Both the position numbers and the translations under genes were made by a program. A DNA stretch of 33,372 nucleotides, from the NCBI GenBank assembly GCA_029268225.1, contig JAJUGJ010000034.1, forward strand, positions 1 to 33,372, written 5' to 3'. Within the stretch, counting starts at the first letter, position 1. Each line of letters begins with the position of its first letter. Shown here piece by piece: positions 17,409-25,018 of the stretch. This DNA comes from Burkholderiales bacterium. Its GTDB lineage: Bacteria; Pseudomonadota; Gammaproteobacteria; Burkholderiales; Burkholderiaceae_C. The notes beneath the pieces are model-generated. The model saw only the letters and a list, made by a program, of their open reading frames with translations, did no database searches and was not told the DNA's origin.

Positions 17409-18254
17409 TTGAGCCATGACCAGGGCCTGCCATGGGCTCGCCACACCCATTCTTCGAGGTCGAACGCGAAGCCCGCGCTGGACCGTCCCAGTCTGTTTGC
17501 CGGCATGGAGGCCGAGGAGGACCACTCGCCGGAGCGCGTGCGGATTCTATCGACGCTCGCTGCCAACCGCCCCCCCTCCAAACGGGCGTCTCACCGTGCA
17601 CGAGCACGCAGAGGCCGCAGCAGTTGGCAGTTCAGAGCCTTGATGATCTTGATGGGAATGGGCATTTTGGGCCTGCTGGCGGGCTTTGCCTTGGTGTTGG
17701 CGCAAGGGCATCCGCAAGCACGTCCCGTTGCCGTTGCCAACGAGTCAGCGCTGCGGCCCACAACAGCCCACACCACGCCGTCTGCCGCCCTCGCGACGCA
17801 GCACGCTGCGTCGCAGTCCGCCGCGCCCTTGACACCGCCTGCCCCGGCAAACACAACACCCCAGACCGCCTTGATTGAAGATCTGGCTCCTGTAGCAGCC
17901 GTCGCCGTGGCCACGGTGGCAGCCACCTCACCACCGAACAGCCCGGTTGCGGCGCCATTGAGGACGTCGTCTGCATCGACCGACAAGGTGTCACGCACGC
18001 CCCCGGTCACCGAGACGCGCGACGCCCCCCCCAGTCCCAGAGTGGCCGAAGCTCCCCGTACGGAGAAAGCCGCAAAGCGGCCAGCAAGGGCCGAAAATCG
18101 CCCGCGCGCGGTGGCGACAAAGCGAGGTCAGGACGCCGATGTCGCCTTGCTGGAGGCCATGTTCACGCATACCCGCCCAACCAGCCTGAGCAAAGATCAG
18201 CGCCGCTTGTGCGCCCAACAGCCCCAGCGAGCCGGGTGCCCCGCAGTGCGTTGA
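17409..18254 (+). CDS. Single-pass membrane protein, Ala/Pro/Thr-rich, unknown function
   Basis: I do not recognise this 281-residue protein. The N-terminal 75 residues are hydrophilic and basic; one membrane helix lies at about 77-98 (FRALMILMGMGILGLLAGF). A disordered Ala/Pro/Thr/Ser-rich region (about 100-235) leads to a short conserved-looking tail with ADVALLEAMFTH and two Cys (CAQQPQRAGC). The start I prefer is TTG 17409, with AGGGAG six bases upstream. In another frame an ATG at 17432 also has AGGG upstream and begins MGSPHPFFEVEREARA, which reads like a real N-terminus, so a frameshift near 17480-17500 is possible. Codon use is convincing from about 17475 onward. Divergent from the TagX-like gene, it may be a T6SS accessory or an unrelated envelope protein. 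Confidence 0.6.
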   Translation: MSHDQGLPWARHTHSSRSNAKPALDRPSLFAGMEAEEDHSPERVRILSTLAANRPPSKRASHRARARRGRSSWQFRALMILMGMGILGLLAGFALVLAQGHPQARPVAVANESALRPTTAHTTPSAALATQHAASQSAAPLTPPAPANTTPQTALIEDLAPVAAVAVATVAATSPPNSPVAAPLRTSSASTDKVSRTPPVTETRDAPPSPRVAEAPRTEKAAKRPARAENRPRAVATKRGQDADVALLEAMFTHTRPTSLSKDQRRLCAQQPQRAGCPAVR

Positions 18255-18277
18255 ACAAAGGTTGAGGCGTGTGGGTC

Positions 18278-18295
18278 GGGGGCTTGGAAGCCTCC
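18278..18295 (+). terminator. Possible terminator hairpin between the 17409 gene and folE
   Basis: GGGGGC (18278-18283) pairs with GCCTCC (18290-18295), including one G-T pair, across a 6-nt loop, 23 bp past the upstream stop. No T-run follows. The rest of this 141-bp gap presumably holds the folE promoter, but I could not fix clear boxes. Confidence 0.35.
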
Positions 18296-18395
18296 ATGTG
18301 GGCAATGAGGGCTCGCCCAGGGACCGAGCAGGAAGGCGGATTGGGCGCTACGATGGCTGCTTGCTGTACGTGCCCCTCGTAGCCCAGGACATGCC

Positions 18396-19142
18396 ATGAA
18401 CCCTTCCTCCTCTTCCGATCCAGCCCTGGATGCCGACGCCTCGGGCCACGCGTCCGACGACGGCGTGCCGGTGTCCCTCAAGATCCGGCAGCGAATCAAG
18501 GCCTCACAGAAGCGCTTTCACGCGAACGACAACATTGCCGAGTTCATCCAACCGGGTGAGCTGGAAGCCTTGCTCGACGAGGTCGAGCTCAAGATGCGTG
18601 GTGTGCTGTCCAGCCTGGTGATCGACACCGAGAGCGACCACAACACGCAGGACACGGCCCGCCGCGTGGCCAAGATGTACCTCAACGAGATTTTTCGGGG
18701 TCGCTACCAGGCCGCACCGCCGGTCACCGAGTTCCCCAATGTCGAGCGACTCAATGAGTTGATGATCGTCGGGCCCATCACGGTGCGCAGCGCCTGTTCA
18801 CACCACCTGTGCCCCATCATCGGCAAGGTGTGGATCGGCATCATGCCCAATGAGCACTCCAACCTGATCGGTCTGTCGAAGTACGCACGTCTGATCGACT
18901 GGATCATGAGCCGTCCGCAAATTCAGGAAGAAGCCGTGACCCAGGTGGCCGATGTGCTGCAGTCGCGCATGAACCCGGATGGCCTGGCCGTGATCATGGA
19001 GGCCGACCATTTCTGCATGCACTGGCGCGGCGTCAAGGACATGGACTCCAAGATGATCAACAGTGTGATGCGCGGCTCCTTCCTGAAGGATCCCAATCTG
19101 CGTCGCGAATTCCTGTCTCTGGTGACAAACAAGAAAGGCTGA
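18396..19142 (+). CDS. folE: GTP cyclohydrolase I
   Basis: This is a 248-residue enzyme converting GTP to 7,8-dihydroneopterin triphosphate, the first step of folate/pterin synthesis. The zinc and catalytic residues are intact: Cys134 and His136-His137 in SACSHHLCP, and Cys207 in ADHFCMHWRG. The GLSKYARLIDW segment also matches the family. The N-terminal 25 residues (Ser/Asp/Ala-rich) are a variable extension. Start ATG 18396 has AGGA six bases upstream. It is the first gene of a tightly packed operon: the BLUF gene starts 4 bp after the stop, followed by two more overlapping genes. Confidence 0.96.
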   Translation: MNPSSSSDPALDADASGHASDDGVPVSLKIRQRIKASQKRFHANDNIAEFIQPGELEALLDEVELKMRGVLSSLVIDTESDHNTQDTARRVAKMYLNEIFRGRYQAAPPVTEFPNVERLNELMIVGPITVRSACSHHLCPIIGKVWIGIMPNEHSNLIGLSKYARLIDWIMSRPQIQEEAVTQVADVLQSRMNPDGLAVIMEADHFCMHWRGVKDMDSKMINSVMRGSFLKDPNLRREFLSLVTNKKG

Positions 19143-19146
19143 TGCC

Positions 19147-19575
19147 ATGTTGGTTCGACTGCTTTACGCCAGCCGCGCGGCTGAGCCGCTGACGCCGGAG
19201 GTGATCGACAGCATCCTGGCCACGTCACGCAAGACCAATCCGGCCTTGGGCGTGACCGGTCTGCTGTGTCACAGCGATGAAATTTTCATGCAGGTGCTGG
19301 AAGGGGGCCGTGATGCGGTCAACCACCTCTATCGTCGCATTTGCAGCGACAGTCGCCACCGTGACGTGATCGTGCTGCACCACGAGGAAATCACCGAGCG
19401 GCGCTTCTCGAACTGGACCATGGGCCAGGTGAACCTGGATCGGGTGAATCCTGCCATTTTGCTGAAGTATTCCGAGCGGCCCGTGCTGGACCCGTATGCG
19501 GTGTCAGGCAAGGTGTCGATGGCGCTGCTCGATGAGTTGCTGGCAACGGCTTGCATCATCAGCCGCTCCAATTGA
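19147..19575 (+). CDS. Short BLUF-domain blue-light photoreceptor
   Basis: This is a 142-residue cytosolic flavoprotein that senses blue light using FAD. All residues of the photocycle are present: Tyr7 in LLYAS, Asn31, Gln49 in IFMQVLEG, and Trp90/Met92 in SNWTMG. The C-terminal tail of about 45 residues is the short helical cap seen in PixD/BlrB-like stand-alone BLUF proteins; no output domain is attached, so it must signal through a partner. Start ATG 19147 is 4 bp after folE, with AAAGG in the folE end. Co-transcription with folE suggests a shared stress or light theme, but the partner is not identifiable from this sequence. Confidence 0.93.
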   Translation: MLVRLLYASRAAEPLTPEVIDSILATSRKTNPALGVTGLLCHSDEIFMQVLEGGRDAVNHLYRRICSDSRHRDVIVLHHEEITERRFSNWTMGQVNLDRVNPAILLKYSERPVLDPYAVSGKVSMALLDELLATACIISRSN

Positions 19576-20507
19576 CGCCACGCCTCGCCGGACCTGCCCT
19601 GCTGTTGGGGCTGGACTTCAGCTGCGCCCCCACACGGCGCAAGCCTTTGACCTTGGCCCAAGGGGTGCGTGCCGGACAGACGGTCAAGCTGCTGACTCTG
19701 GAGGCCCTGCCCAGCCTGGATGAGTGGGCCGCGCGCTTGACGCCTGCGGGCATGCTCGCGGCCGGCTGGATGCATGGTTTCGTCATGGGGTGCGACTTTC
19801 CCTTCGGACTGCCGCGCCCTTTCGTGCAAGCCTTGGCTGCGCAGGGGCCGGGTGAGGCCTTTTGGGCTTTGCAAGACGCTCAAGACTTGACGCCTGAATG
19901 TGACCGTCTGATCGTGGCGCTGAAGGCCCACTGTGATGACCGCGCCGGCTTTCAGCGGCTCATCGATGGCTGGGGACAGACCTGGGGCATGGGCCGGCCA
20001 GCGGGCAGCAAACTGCTGCACCGCACGACCGACCGGGCGGTCCCGGGTTTGTCGAGCACCAGCCCGCTGCAGACACGCTATGTGCCGGTCGGCAAGATGT
20101 ACTTTGAGGGCCTGCAGCGCCTCGTGGCGGCCAATGTGAGCTTGCCCGGTCTGCGTTCGGGTCGCCCCGAAGCCGTCGCCCTGGAGGCCTACCCGGGCCT
20201 GCTGGCAGGCGAGATCCTGGGGCGACGCAGCTACAAGAGTGAAACCGAGGCCAGCCCGGAGCGCCTGATCGCCCGCCTGGACCTGATCGATGCCCTGGAG
20301 CAGGGTCGCACCCGACTGGGCTTGCGACTGAAGCTGACGCCGGCCCAACGCGACCACCTGGCTGCAGACCCGAAGGGGGACCGACTGGACGCGGTGCTGT
20401 GTCTGATGCAAGCGGCCTGGGCGCAACAACGTCACGAAGCGGGCGACGCCCGTTGGGGCCTCTCGCCCGAGATGGACCCGGTCGAAGGGTGGATACTCAC
20501 GGCATGA
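19572..20507 (+). CDS. DUF429-family protein (predicted RNase H-like fold)
   Basis: This is a protein of about 311 residues. DUF429 proteins are predicted, from fold comparisons, to be RNase H-like nucleases; function is unproven. The acidic positions expected of that fold are visible: Asp15 in LLGLDFSCAPT, Asp75 in MGCDFPFGLP, Glu205 in ALEAYPG, and Asp273 in GDRLDAVLC. The start is uncertain because no ATG precedes the conserved LGLDFS. I prefer TTG 19572, which overlaps the BLUF stop as TTGA; TTG 19551 is the alternative. The 3' end overlaps the next start as ATGA. It lies in the middle of the folE operon, so its product is made together with the BLUF sensor and the mutarotase. Confidence 0.82.
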   Translation: MTPRLAGPALLLGLDFSCAPTRRKPLTLAQGVRAGQTVKLLTLEALPSLDEWAARLTPAGMLAAGWMHGFVMGCDFPFGLPRPFVQALAAQGPGEAFWALQDAQDLTPECDRLIVALKAHCDDRAGFQRLIDGWGQTWGMGRPAGSKLLHRTTDRAVPGLSSTSPLQTRYVPVGKMYFEGLQRLVAANVSLPGLRSGRPEAVALEAYPGLLAGEILGRRSYKSETEASPERLIARLDLIDALEQGRTRLGLRLKLTPAQRDHLAADPKGDRLDAVLCLMQAAWAQQRHEAGDARWGLSPEMDPVEGWILTA

Positions 20508-21364
20508 GTGAAGCGAAGCTGGACATGATCGAGGTGCAGGGCCAGGCGGCCGTGCGCGTGCAATCGCCCGATGGGGCACAGGCCACCGTGCTGCTGCATG
20601 GTGCGCAGGTGATTTCGTGGATTCCCGCGCGGGGGGAGGAGCAGTTGTACCTGTCACCCCAAACGGTGATCGCCCCCGGCCAGGCCGTGCGCGGCGGGGT
20701 GCCGGTGGTCTTCCCGCAGTTCAATCAACGGGGGCCTGACACCAGCCTGCCCCGCCACGGCCTGCTGCGCACCCGTGCGTGGACGGTGGAAAGCAGTCGC
20801 CAGGAAAAGGACCACGCCCAGGTGACGCTGGTGTTCGACGACAACGCCGAAACGCGCGCCCTGTGGCCGCACAGCTTCACGGTGGAGCTGACCGTGTCGG
20901 TGAGCAACACGCGTCTGGACCTGGAGTTGTATGTGCAAAACCCCAGCGACAGCGTGTGGGACTTCACCGCGGCGCTGCACACTTATCTGGCAGTGTCGGA
21001 TGTGACACAGGTGCGCCTGCTGGGCCTGGAGGGGTGCCCCTTCGAGGACACGGTGCTGGACGAGCGCCACATCGAAGACCACCCGGAAAAGCGCTTCTAC
21101 GGTGAGTTCGATCGCATCTACAGCGGCGTGAAGGATCTGTTGCTGCGCGATGGCCCACGTCGCGTCAACATCACCCAGGCCGGCTGGCCCGATGCCGTGA
21201 TCTGGAACCCGGGGCCGCACAAATGCGCCGCGCTGACCGACATGCCCTATGCCGACTGGCAGCGCATGTTGTGCGTGGAAGCAGCGGCTGTCTTCGAGCC
21301 CATCACCCTGGGACCTGAGGAAGAGTGGAGCGGGCGCCAGAGCCTGGTTTTGCTGACCGATTGA
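20504..21364 (+). CDS. D-hexose-6-phosphate mutarotase (YeaD-like, aldose-1-epimerase fold)
   Basis: This is a 286-residue cytosolic enzyme interconverting alpha and beta anomers of hexose 6-phosphates. Family landmarks are LPRHGLLRT with His85, AALHTYLAVSD with His159, WPDAVIWNPG around residue 230, and MLCVEAA with Glu259, the usual catalytic base position. RGGVPVVFPQF is also typical. I chose ATG 20504, which overlaps the DUF429 stop (ATGA); longer readings run inside the upstream gene. It is the last gene of the folE-BLUF-DUF429-mutarotase operon and converges with sco. The 54-bp gap after it has only short inverted repeats and no convincing terminator. Confidence 0.92.
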   Translation: MSEAKLDMIEVQGQAAVRVQSPDGAQATVLLHGAQVISWIPARGEEQLYLSPQTVIAPGQAVRGGVPVVFPQFNQRGPDTSLPRHGLLRTRAWTVESSRQEKDHAQVTLVFDDNAETRALWPHSFTVELTVSVSNTRLDLELYVQNPSDSVWDFTAALHTYLAVSDVTQVRLLGLEGCPFEDTVLDERHIEDHPEKRFYGEFDRIYSGVKDLLLRDGPRRVNITQAGWPDAVIWNPGPHKCAALTDMPYADWQRMLCVEAAAVFEPITLGPEEEWSGRQSLVLLTD

Positions 21365-21418
21365 AACGGGCCGAGGCCGTGGAGGCCGGGCGACGCCACG
21401 TCCCCGCTTGAGATCTTC

Positions 21419-22099
21419 TCAATGCGCAGTGGTGCCCAGCGCTGGCAGCTCCAAGAGCTGACGCACATCGGCCGTGAGCTGGTCGATCGGCATGCCGTAG
21501 CGCGCGAACAGGCGCACCTGGCCTTGCGGGTCGAAGATGTAGGAACCCGCGGTGTGGTCGATGGTGTAGCCACCGCTGGGCGTTTCCACCTTCTGGTAGA
21601 ACACCTTGAACTCCTTGGCCACCGCCTTGATCTCGTCGGGCGAGCCGGTCAGGCCCACAAAGCTGGGGTCCATGGCCGTCAGATAGCCCTTGAGGACCTC
21701 GGGCGTGTCACGCTCCGGATCCACGGAGACAAACACGCCCTGCACCTTCTCGCCATCGGATCCGAGGCGGCGACGCAGCTCGGCCAGTTCGGCCATGGTG
21801 GTGGGACACACGTCCGGGCACTGCGTGAAGCCGAAGAACACGAACACGACCTTGCCCTTGAACTCGGAGAGGTCGCGCATGCGCCCGTCGAAGTCCTTGA
21901 GCTTGAGTTTCTGGGCGTAGGTGGCCCCGGTGATGTCCACCCCATTGAACTTCAGGCCTGCCTTGGGGCGGGTCATGTCCGAGATCTGGTCACAGGCGCT
22001 GAGGCCCCAGACGGCCGACACGGCCAGGAGGGTGGTGGCGGCACGCAACAGCGTGCGGCGGCGGGACACATCGGGGTGCCAAACGGACTTGCGGGTCAT
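21419..22099 (-). CDS. sco1: SCO1/SenC copper chaperone for cytochrome oxidase CuA
   Basis: This is a 226-residue thioredoxin-fold protein that delivers copper to, or reduces, the CuA site of subunit II. The copper ligands are intact: Cys94 and Cys98 in FTQCPDVCPTT, and His182 in TIDHTAGSY. The N-terminus has SRRRTLLRA before a hydrophobic stretch and a lipobox LSAC (Cys36), so it is probably a membrane-tethered lipoprotein; the double Arg gives it a Tat-like look. Start ATG 22099 lies 8 bp after the ctaB stop, making it the last gene of the SURF1-(24335 gene)-ctaA-ctaB-sco run. Confidence 0.95.
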   Translation of the reverse strand: MTRKSVWHPDVSRRRTLLRAATTLLAVSAVWGLSACDQISDMTRPKAGLKFNGVDITGATYAQKLKLKDFDGRMRDLSEFKGKVVFVFFGFTQCPDVCPTTMAELAELRRRLGSDGEKVQGVFVSVDPERDTPEVLKGYLTAMDPSFVGLTGSPDEIKAVAKEFKVFYQKVETPSGGYTIDHTAGSYIFDPQGQVRLFARYGMPIDQLTADVRQLLELPALGTTAH

Positions 22100-22107
22100 G
22101 TGAACGC

Positions 22108-23034
22108 TCAGATCTTCCAGTAATGGTCGACCAGCAAGGCGGCAAACAGCAGCATCAGGTAAATGATGGAGAAGCGGAAGGTCTTGCGGGCCAGTGCGTC
22201 ACTGTAACGCCGCCACAGCCGGAAGGCATAGACCAAGAACAAGATCCCGAGGATGAGCGCGGAAGCCAGGTAGAGCCAGCCGCTCATGCCGTAGATGAAG
22301 GGCAGCAAGGTGCCGGCCAGCAGGACCAGGGTGTAGAGCAGCACATGCAGGCGCGTGAAGGCATTGCCATGGGTGACGGGCAGCATGGGCAGGCCAGCCT
22401 TGGCGTAGTCTTCGACGCGGTAGAGCGCCAGGGCCCAGAAGTGCGGCGGCGTCCACAGGAAGATGATGAGGCAGAGCATGAGGGCCTCGGGGCCCACCTC
22501 GCCGCGCAAGGCGGCCCAGCCCAGCACCGGCGGCATGGCGCCGGATGCCCCGCCGATGACGATGTTCTGCGGCGTGAGCGGCTTGAGCACGACGGTGTAG
22601 ACCACGGCGTAGCCGACGAAGGTGGCCAGCGTCAGCCACATGGTCAGCAGGTTGACCCACAGGGCCAGGATGGCCATGCCCAGGCTGCACAGCACGGCAC
22701 TGAACAGCAGGGTCTGGCGCTGGGTGAGGTCGCCGCGCGCGGTGGGGCGCCAGGCGGTGCGTTTCATGCGGGCGTCGATGCCCTGCTCGATCAGGCAGTT
22801 GAAGGCCGCCGCGGCACCGGCCACCAGCCAGATGCCGGCACAGGCGGCCACGGCCCGCAGCGCCTCGGCCTGGGTGGGCACACCCGGCACGGCCAACAGC
22901 ATGCCGATGACCGCGCAGAAGACGATGAGCTGCACCACCTTGGGTTTGGTGAGCACATAGAACTGGCGGATGCGCGACGGCGTAGGGGGCGCCGACAGCG
23001 GCACGGATGAGGCAGCGGCAAGGGCATCGGACAT
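22108..23034 (-). CDS. ctaB: Protoheme IX farnesyltransferase (heme O synthase)
   Basis: This is a 308-residue UbiA-type membrane prenyltransferase adding a farnesyl group to heme B to give heme O, the precursor of heme A. The two Mg-diphosphate motifs are present: [15 protein letters not shown] (Asn79, Asp87, Arg89) and [14 protein letters not shown], in loops between about nine helices. [10 protein letters not shown] near the N-terminus is also diagnostic. Start ATG 23034 has a strong GGAGGA six bases upstream, 24 bp after the ctaA stop. It works directly before ctaA, whose gene precedes it in the operon. Confidence 0.97.
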   Translation of the reverse strand: MSDALAAASSVPLSAPPTPSRIRQFYVLTKPKVVQLIVFCAVIGMLLAVPGVPTQAEALRAVAACAGIWLVAGAAAAFNCLIEQGIDARMKRTAWRPTARGDLTQRQTLLFSAVLCSLGMAILALWVNLLTMWLTLATFVGYAVVYTVVLKPLTPQNIVIGGASGAMPPVLGWAALRGEVGPEALMLCLIIFLWTPPHFWALALYRVEDYAKAGLPMLPVTHGNAFTRLHVLLYTLVLLAGTLLPFIYGMSGWLYLASALILGILFLVYAFRLWRRYSDALARKTFRFSIIYLMLLFAALLVDHYWKI

Positions 23035-23058
23035 GGCTTCCTCCGGGAGATGAACTCA

Positions 23059-24324
23059 CTATGAAGCGGACACGGGGGCCACACCAGGGTGAAGTCCCTG
23101 ATGTGCCAAGGTCTGGGCGCTCAGCTGGTGAGCCACCGTGCGAGGCAGGACCAGCAGGCGCACCAGTCGCCAGACCAGCAAGGTGGCGCCGAGGGTGTGC
23201 GCCAGCGCCGCGGCCATGGGCCAGCCCAGCACCACATTGCTCAGACCGCTGAGCACCTGCCAGGCCAGCAGGCCCCACAGCCACAGGCCCTCGCGGCGCC
23301 AAGGATGGGAGGCCCCATGAGCTTCGGCCTGGGCGTCGGATGGGACCGCCCCTTCTGGGCGCCAGGCGCGCAAGGCGGAGCCGAAACGCCACAAGGCCAC
23401 GGCCACGACGAGGGCCATCAGGCGGTGGCTCATGTGGATGGCGGTGAGCGCGGCCATGCTGATGGGCTCGCCCTGCCCGTTCTCGCCCAGCGCGCGCAAC
23501 AGGTGAAAGCCGTTGGCAAAGTCCATGTCGGGCCACCACTGCCCCTGGCAGGTGGGAACGTCGCTGCACACCAGCACCGCGTAGTTGGTGCTGACCCAGC
23601 CGCCCAGCGCCACCTGGATCGAGACCAAGGCGAGCACCAGCCAGCCCCAGCGCCGCAGCGGGGCCGAAGCCCAGGCGTGCCAGTGTTCGAAGGTGCCCAG
23701 ACCGTGCTCGTTCGGCATCGACCGAACACCCTCGAGTACCCGCACCTGGGCGGTCAACAACCCCACGCCCAGCAAAGCGCCCAGCAGGTGCAGGGTGACG
23801 ATGAGGGGCTGCAACTTGAGGGTGACCGTGAGCGCCCCGAAAGCGCCCTGCGCACACACCCACACAAAGGTGGCCGTGGCCCACCATGGGGACAGACTGC
23901 CACGCCGGTCACGCAGCCACCAGGCGGCCACCATGAGGCCGGTGATCAGCGCTCCCACACCGGTGGCCAGGTAACGGTGGGTCATCTCGATCCAGGCCTT
24001 GCTGTGGGTGACGGGGCCATGGGGCACCGCCGCCTGCTCGGCTGCGATCTGGGCGTGCGCCGCCCAGGGACTGGTCTGGCCATAACAGCCCGGCCAGTCA
24101 GGGCAACCCAGGCCGGAGTCGGTCAGGCGGGTGAAGGCGCCGAACACCACAAGGTCGATGGTGAGGAAGAGCGTGGCCACCGTCAGGGCATGCTGCCAGG
24201 CCGGCCAGCCGCTCAAGCCAGCCCGCCGAGCGCGCCACATCACGCCGCCTGCAGCCAGCAGAGCCAGCACGGCGCCGAGCAAGGCCACTTCCAGGGCGGG
24301 TGCCAGGTTGATGAGGTCGATCAT
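23059..24324 (-). CDS. ctaA: Heme A synthase (COX15/CtaA family)
   Basis: This is a 421-residue eight-helix membrane protein oxidising the C8 methyl of heme O to give heme A for CtaD. The hallmark FGAFTRLTDSGLGCPDWPGC in the first periplasmic loop is intact. The four helix histidines that bind heme are visible in IEMTHRYLA, IVTLHLLGA, AIHMSHRLMA and AALAHTLGA. A second Cys pair (CSDVPTC) sits in the matching loop of the second half, reflecting the internal repeat. Start ATG 24324 has GAGGG eight bases upstream and follows the 24335 gene by 10 bp. The C-terminal tail is longer than in short family members. Confidence 0.96.
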   Translation of the reverse strand: MIDLINLAPALEVALLGAVLALLAAGGVMWRARRAGLSGWPAWQHALTVATLFLTIDLVVFGAFTRLTDSGLGCPDWPGCYGQTSPWAAHAQIAAEQAAVPHGPVTHSKAWIEMTHRYLATGVGALITGLMVAAWWLRDRRGSLSPWWATATFVWVCAQGAFGALTVTLKLQPLIVTLHLLGALLGVGLLTAQVRVLEGVRSMPNEHGLGTFEHWHAWASAPLRRWGWLVLALVSIQVALGGWVSTNYAVLVCSDVPTCQGQWWPDMDFANGFHLLRALGENGQGEPISMAALTAIHMSHRLMALVVAVALWRFGSALRAWRPEGAVPSDAQAEAHGASHPWRREGLWLWGLLAWQVLSGLSNVVLGWPMAAALAHTLGATLLVWRLVRLLVLPRTVAHQLSAQTLAHQGLHPGVAPVSAS

Positions 24325-24334
24325 GCGAGGGCCC

Positions 24335-25018
24335 TCAACGTCCGGCCTCGTCCCAGGACTCGTTGGCCTTGAGCAGGCGCATCAGATCCTTCTTGACGCG
24401 CGCCGGGTCGGCATCGGCCGGGAAGCGCATCATCCAGTCGCCCTTGGGGTCCACGAGGTACAGGTGGCTGCTCAGCGTCTGACCCACGTCCGGTTGCAGC
24501 CATTGCGACAGGCGACTGGCATCGACCCGCAGCGTCCAGGCCTGGGCCAGCGCGGGCAGCAAGGCGGGCCGCACCTCGGCCTGGTCCGGGATCAGCCAGA
24601 CGCGGTCGACGCGGTCCTTGTCACGGCCCAGCGCCTCGCGTAACTGGCGCTGCAGGTAGAGTTGGCGCTCACACGCGGCATCGCAGGCACCACCGGCCAC
24701 GCTGACCAGCAGCCATTGACCTTGCAAGGCCTGGGGTGCCACGGTCTGGCCTTGCAGGTTGGTGAAGCTCAAGCCCTTCTCGGCGCTCATGGGCTTGGGC
24801 GGGGTGATGAGGGTGCCGTGGTTGGTGCGCCCCTGGGGCTTGATGACGTAGTAGCTCAGGTAGGAGGCCACGACGGGAGCAGCGCAGACGGCCCAGATGA
24901 GCAGCATCTTGAGCCGTCCCATGCGCGTGCGCTGCGCGGCCGAGGCGCCCGCCGCGGGCAGGCTGTGGACACTCAGTTGCAACATGGGATTGGGAGAGGC
25001 AGCGTCAGGAGGCGGCAT
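24335..25018 (-). CDS. Single-TM, SCO-like thioredoxin-fold protein of the oxidase cluster, function unknown
   Basis: This is a 227-residue protein with one helix at about residues 37-58 (MLLIWAVCAAPVVASYLSYY), then a soluble region. LQGQWLLVSVAGGACDAACERQLYLQRQLREALG carries a CxxxC pair (Cys112, Cys116) in the place where Sco proteins bind copper. HLYLVDPKGDWMMRFPADADPARVKKDL matches the Sco/thioredoxin C-terminal half. The Sco histidine is not in its usual place, so copper binding is uncertain; a redox role is an alternative. Such genes commonly sit between SURF1 and ctaA in betaproteobacteria and are annotated only as hypothetical. I chose ATG 25018, overlapping the SURF1 end by 14 bp; a TTG at 25036 and ATG at 24985 are alternatives, all with poor ribosome-binding sites. 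Confidence 0.8.
   Translation of the reverse strand: MPPPDAASPNPMLQLSVHSLPAAGASAAQRTRMGRLKMLLIWAVCAAPVVASYLSYYVIKPQGRTNHGTLITPPKPMSAEKGLSFTNLQGQTVAPQALQGQWLLVSVAGGACDAACERQLYLQRQLREALGRDKDRVDRVWLIPDQAEVRPALLPALAQAWTLRVDASRLSQWLQPDVGQTLSSHLYLVDPKGDWMMRFPADADPARVKKDLMRLLKANESWDEAGR

Noticed and set aside
17591..18010. 139-residue minus-strand open frame opposite the 17409 gene
   Set aside because: Ala/Gly/Val-rich antisense frame of a repetitive Ala/Pro/Thr region; no start context or family match, and the plus-strand frame reads through to a sensible C-terminus.
22199..23887. Long 562-residue open frame on the minus strand spanning ctaB and ctaA
   Set aside because: It lies in another frame of two well-conserved genes, is Arg/Gly/Ala/His-rich as expected of a GC-rich shadow frame, and matches no family.
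23089..24372. 427-residue plus-strand open frame opposite ctaA
   Set aside because: Gln/His/Gly-rich antisense shadow of ctaA with no recognisable domain.
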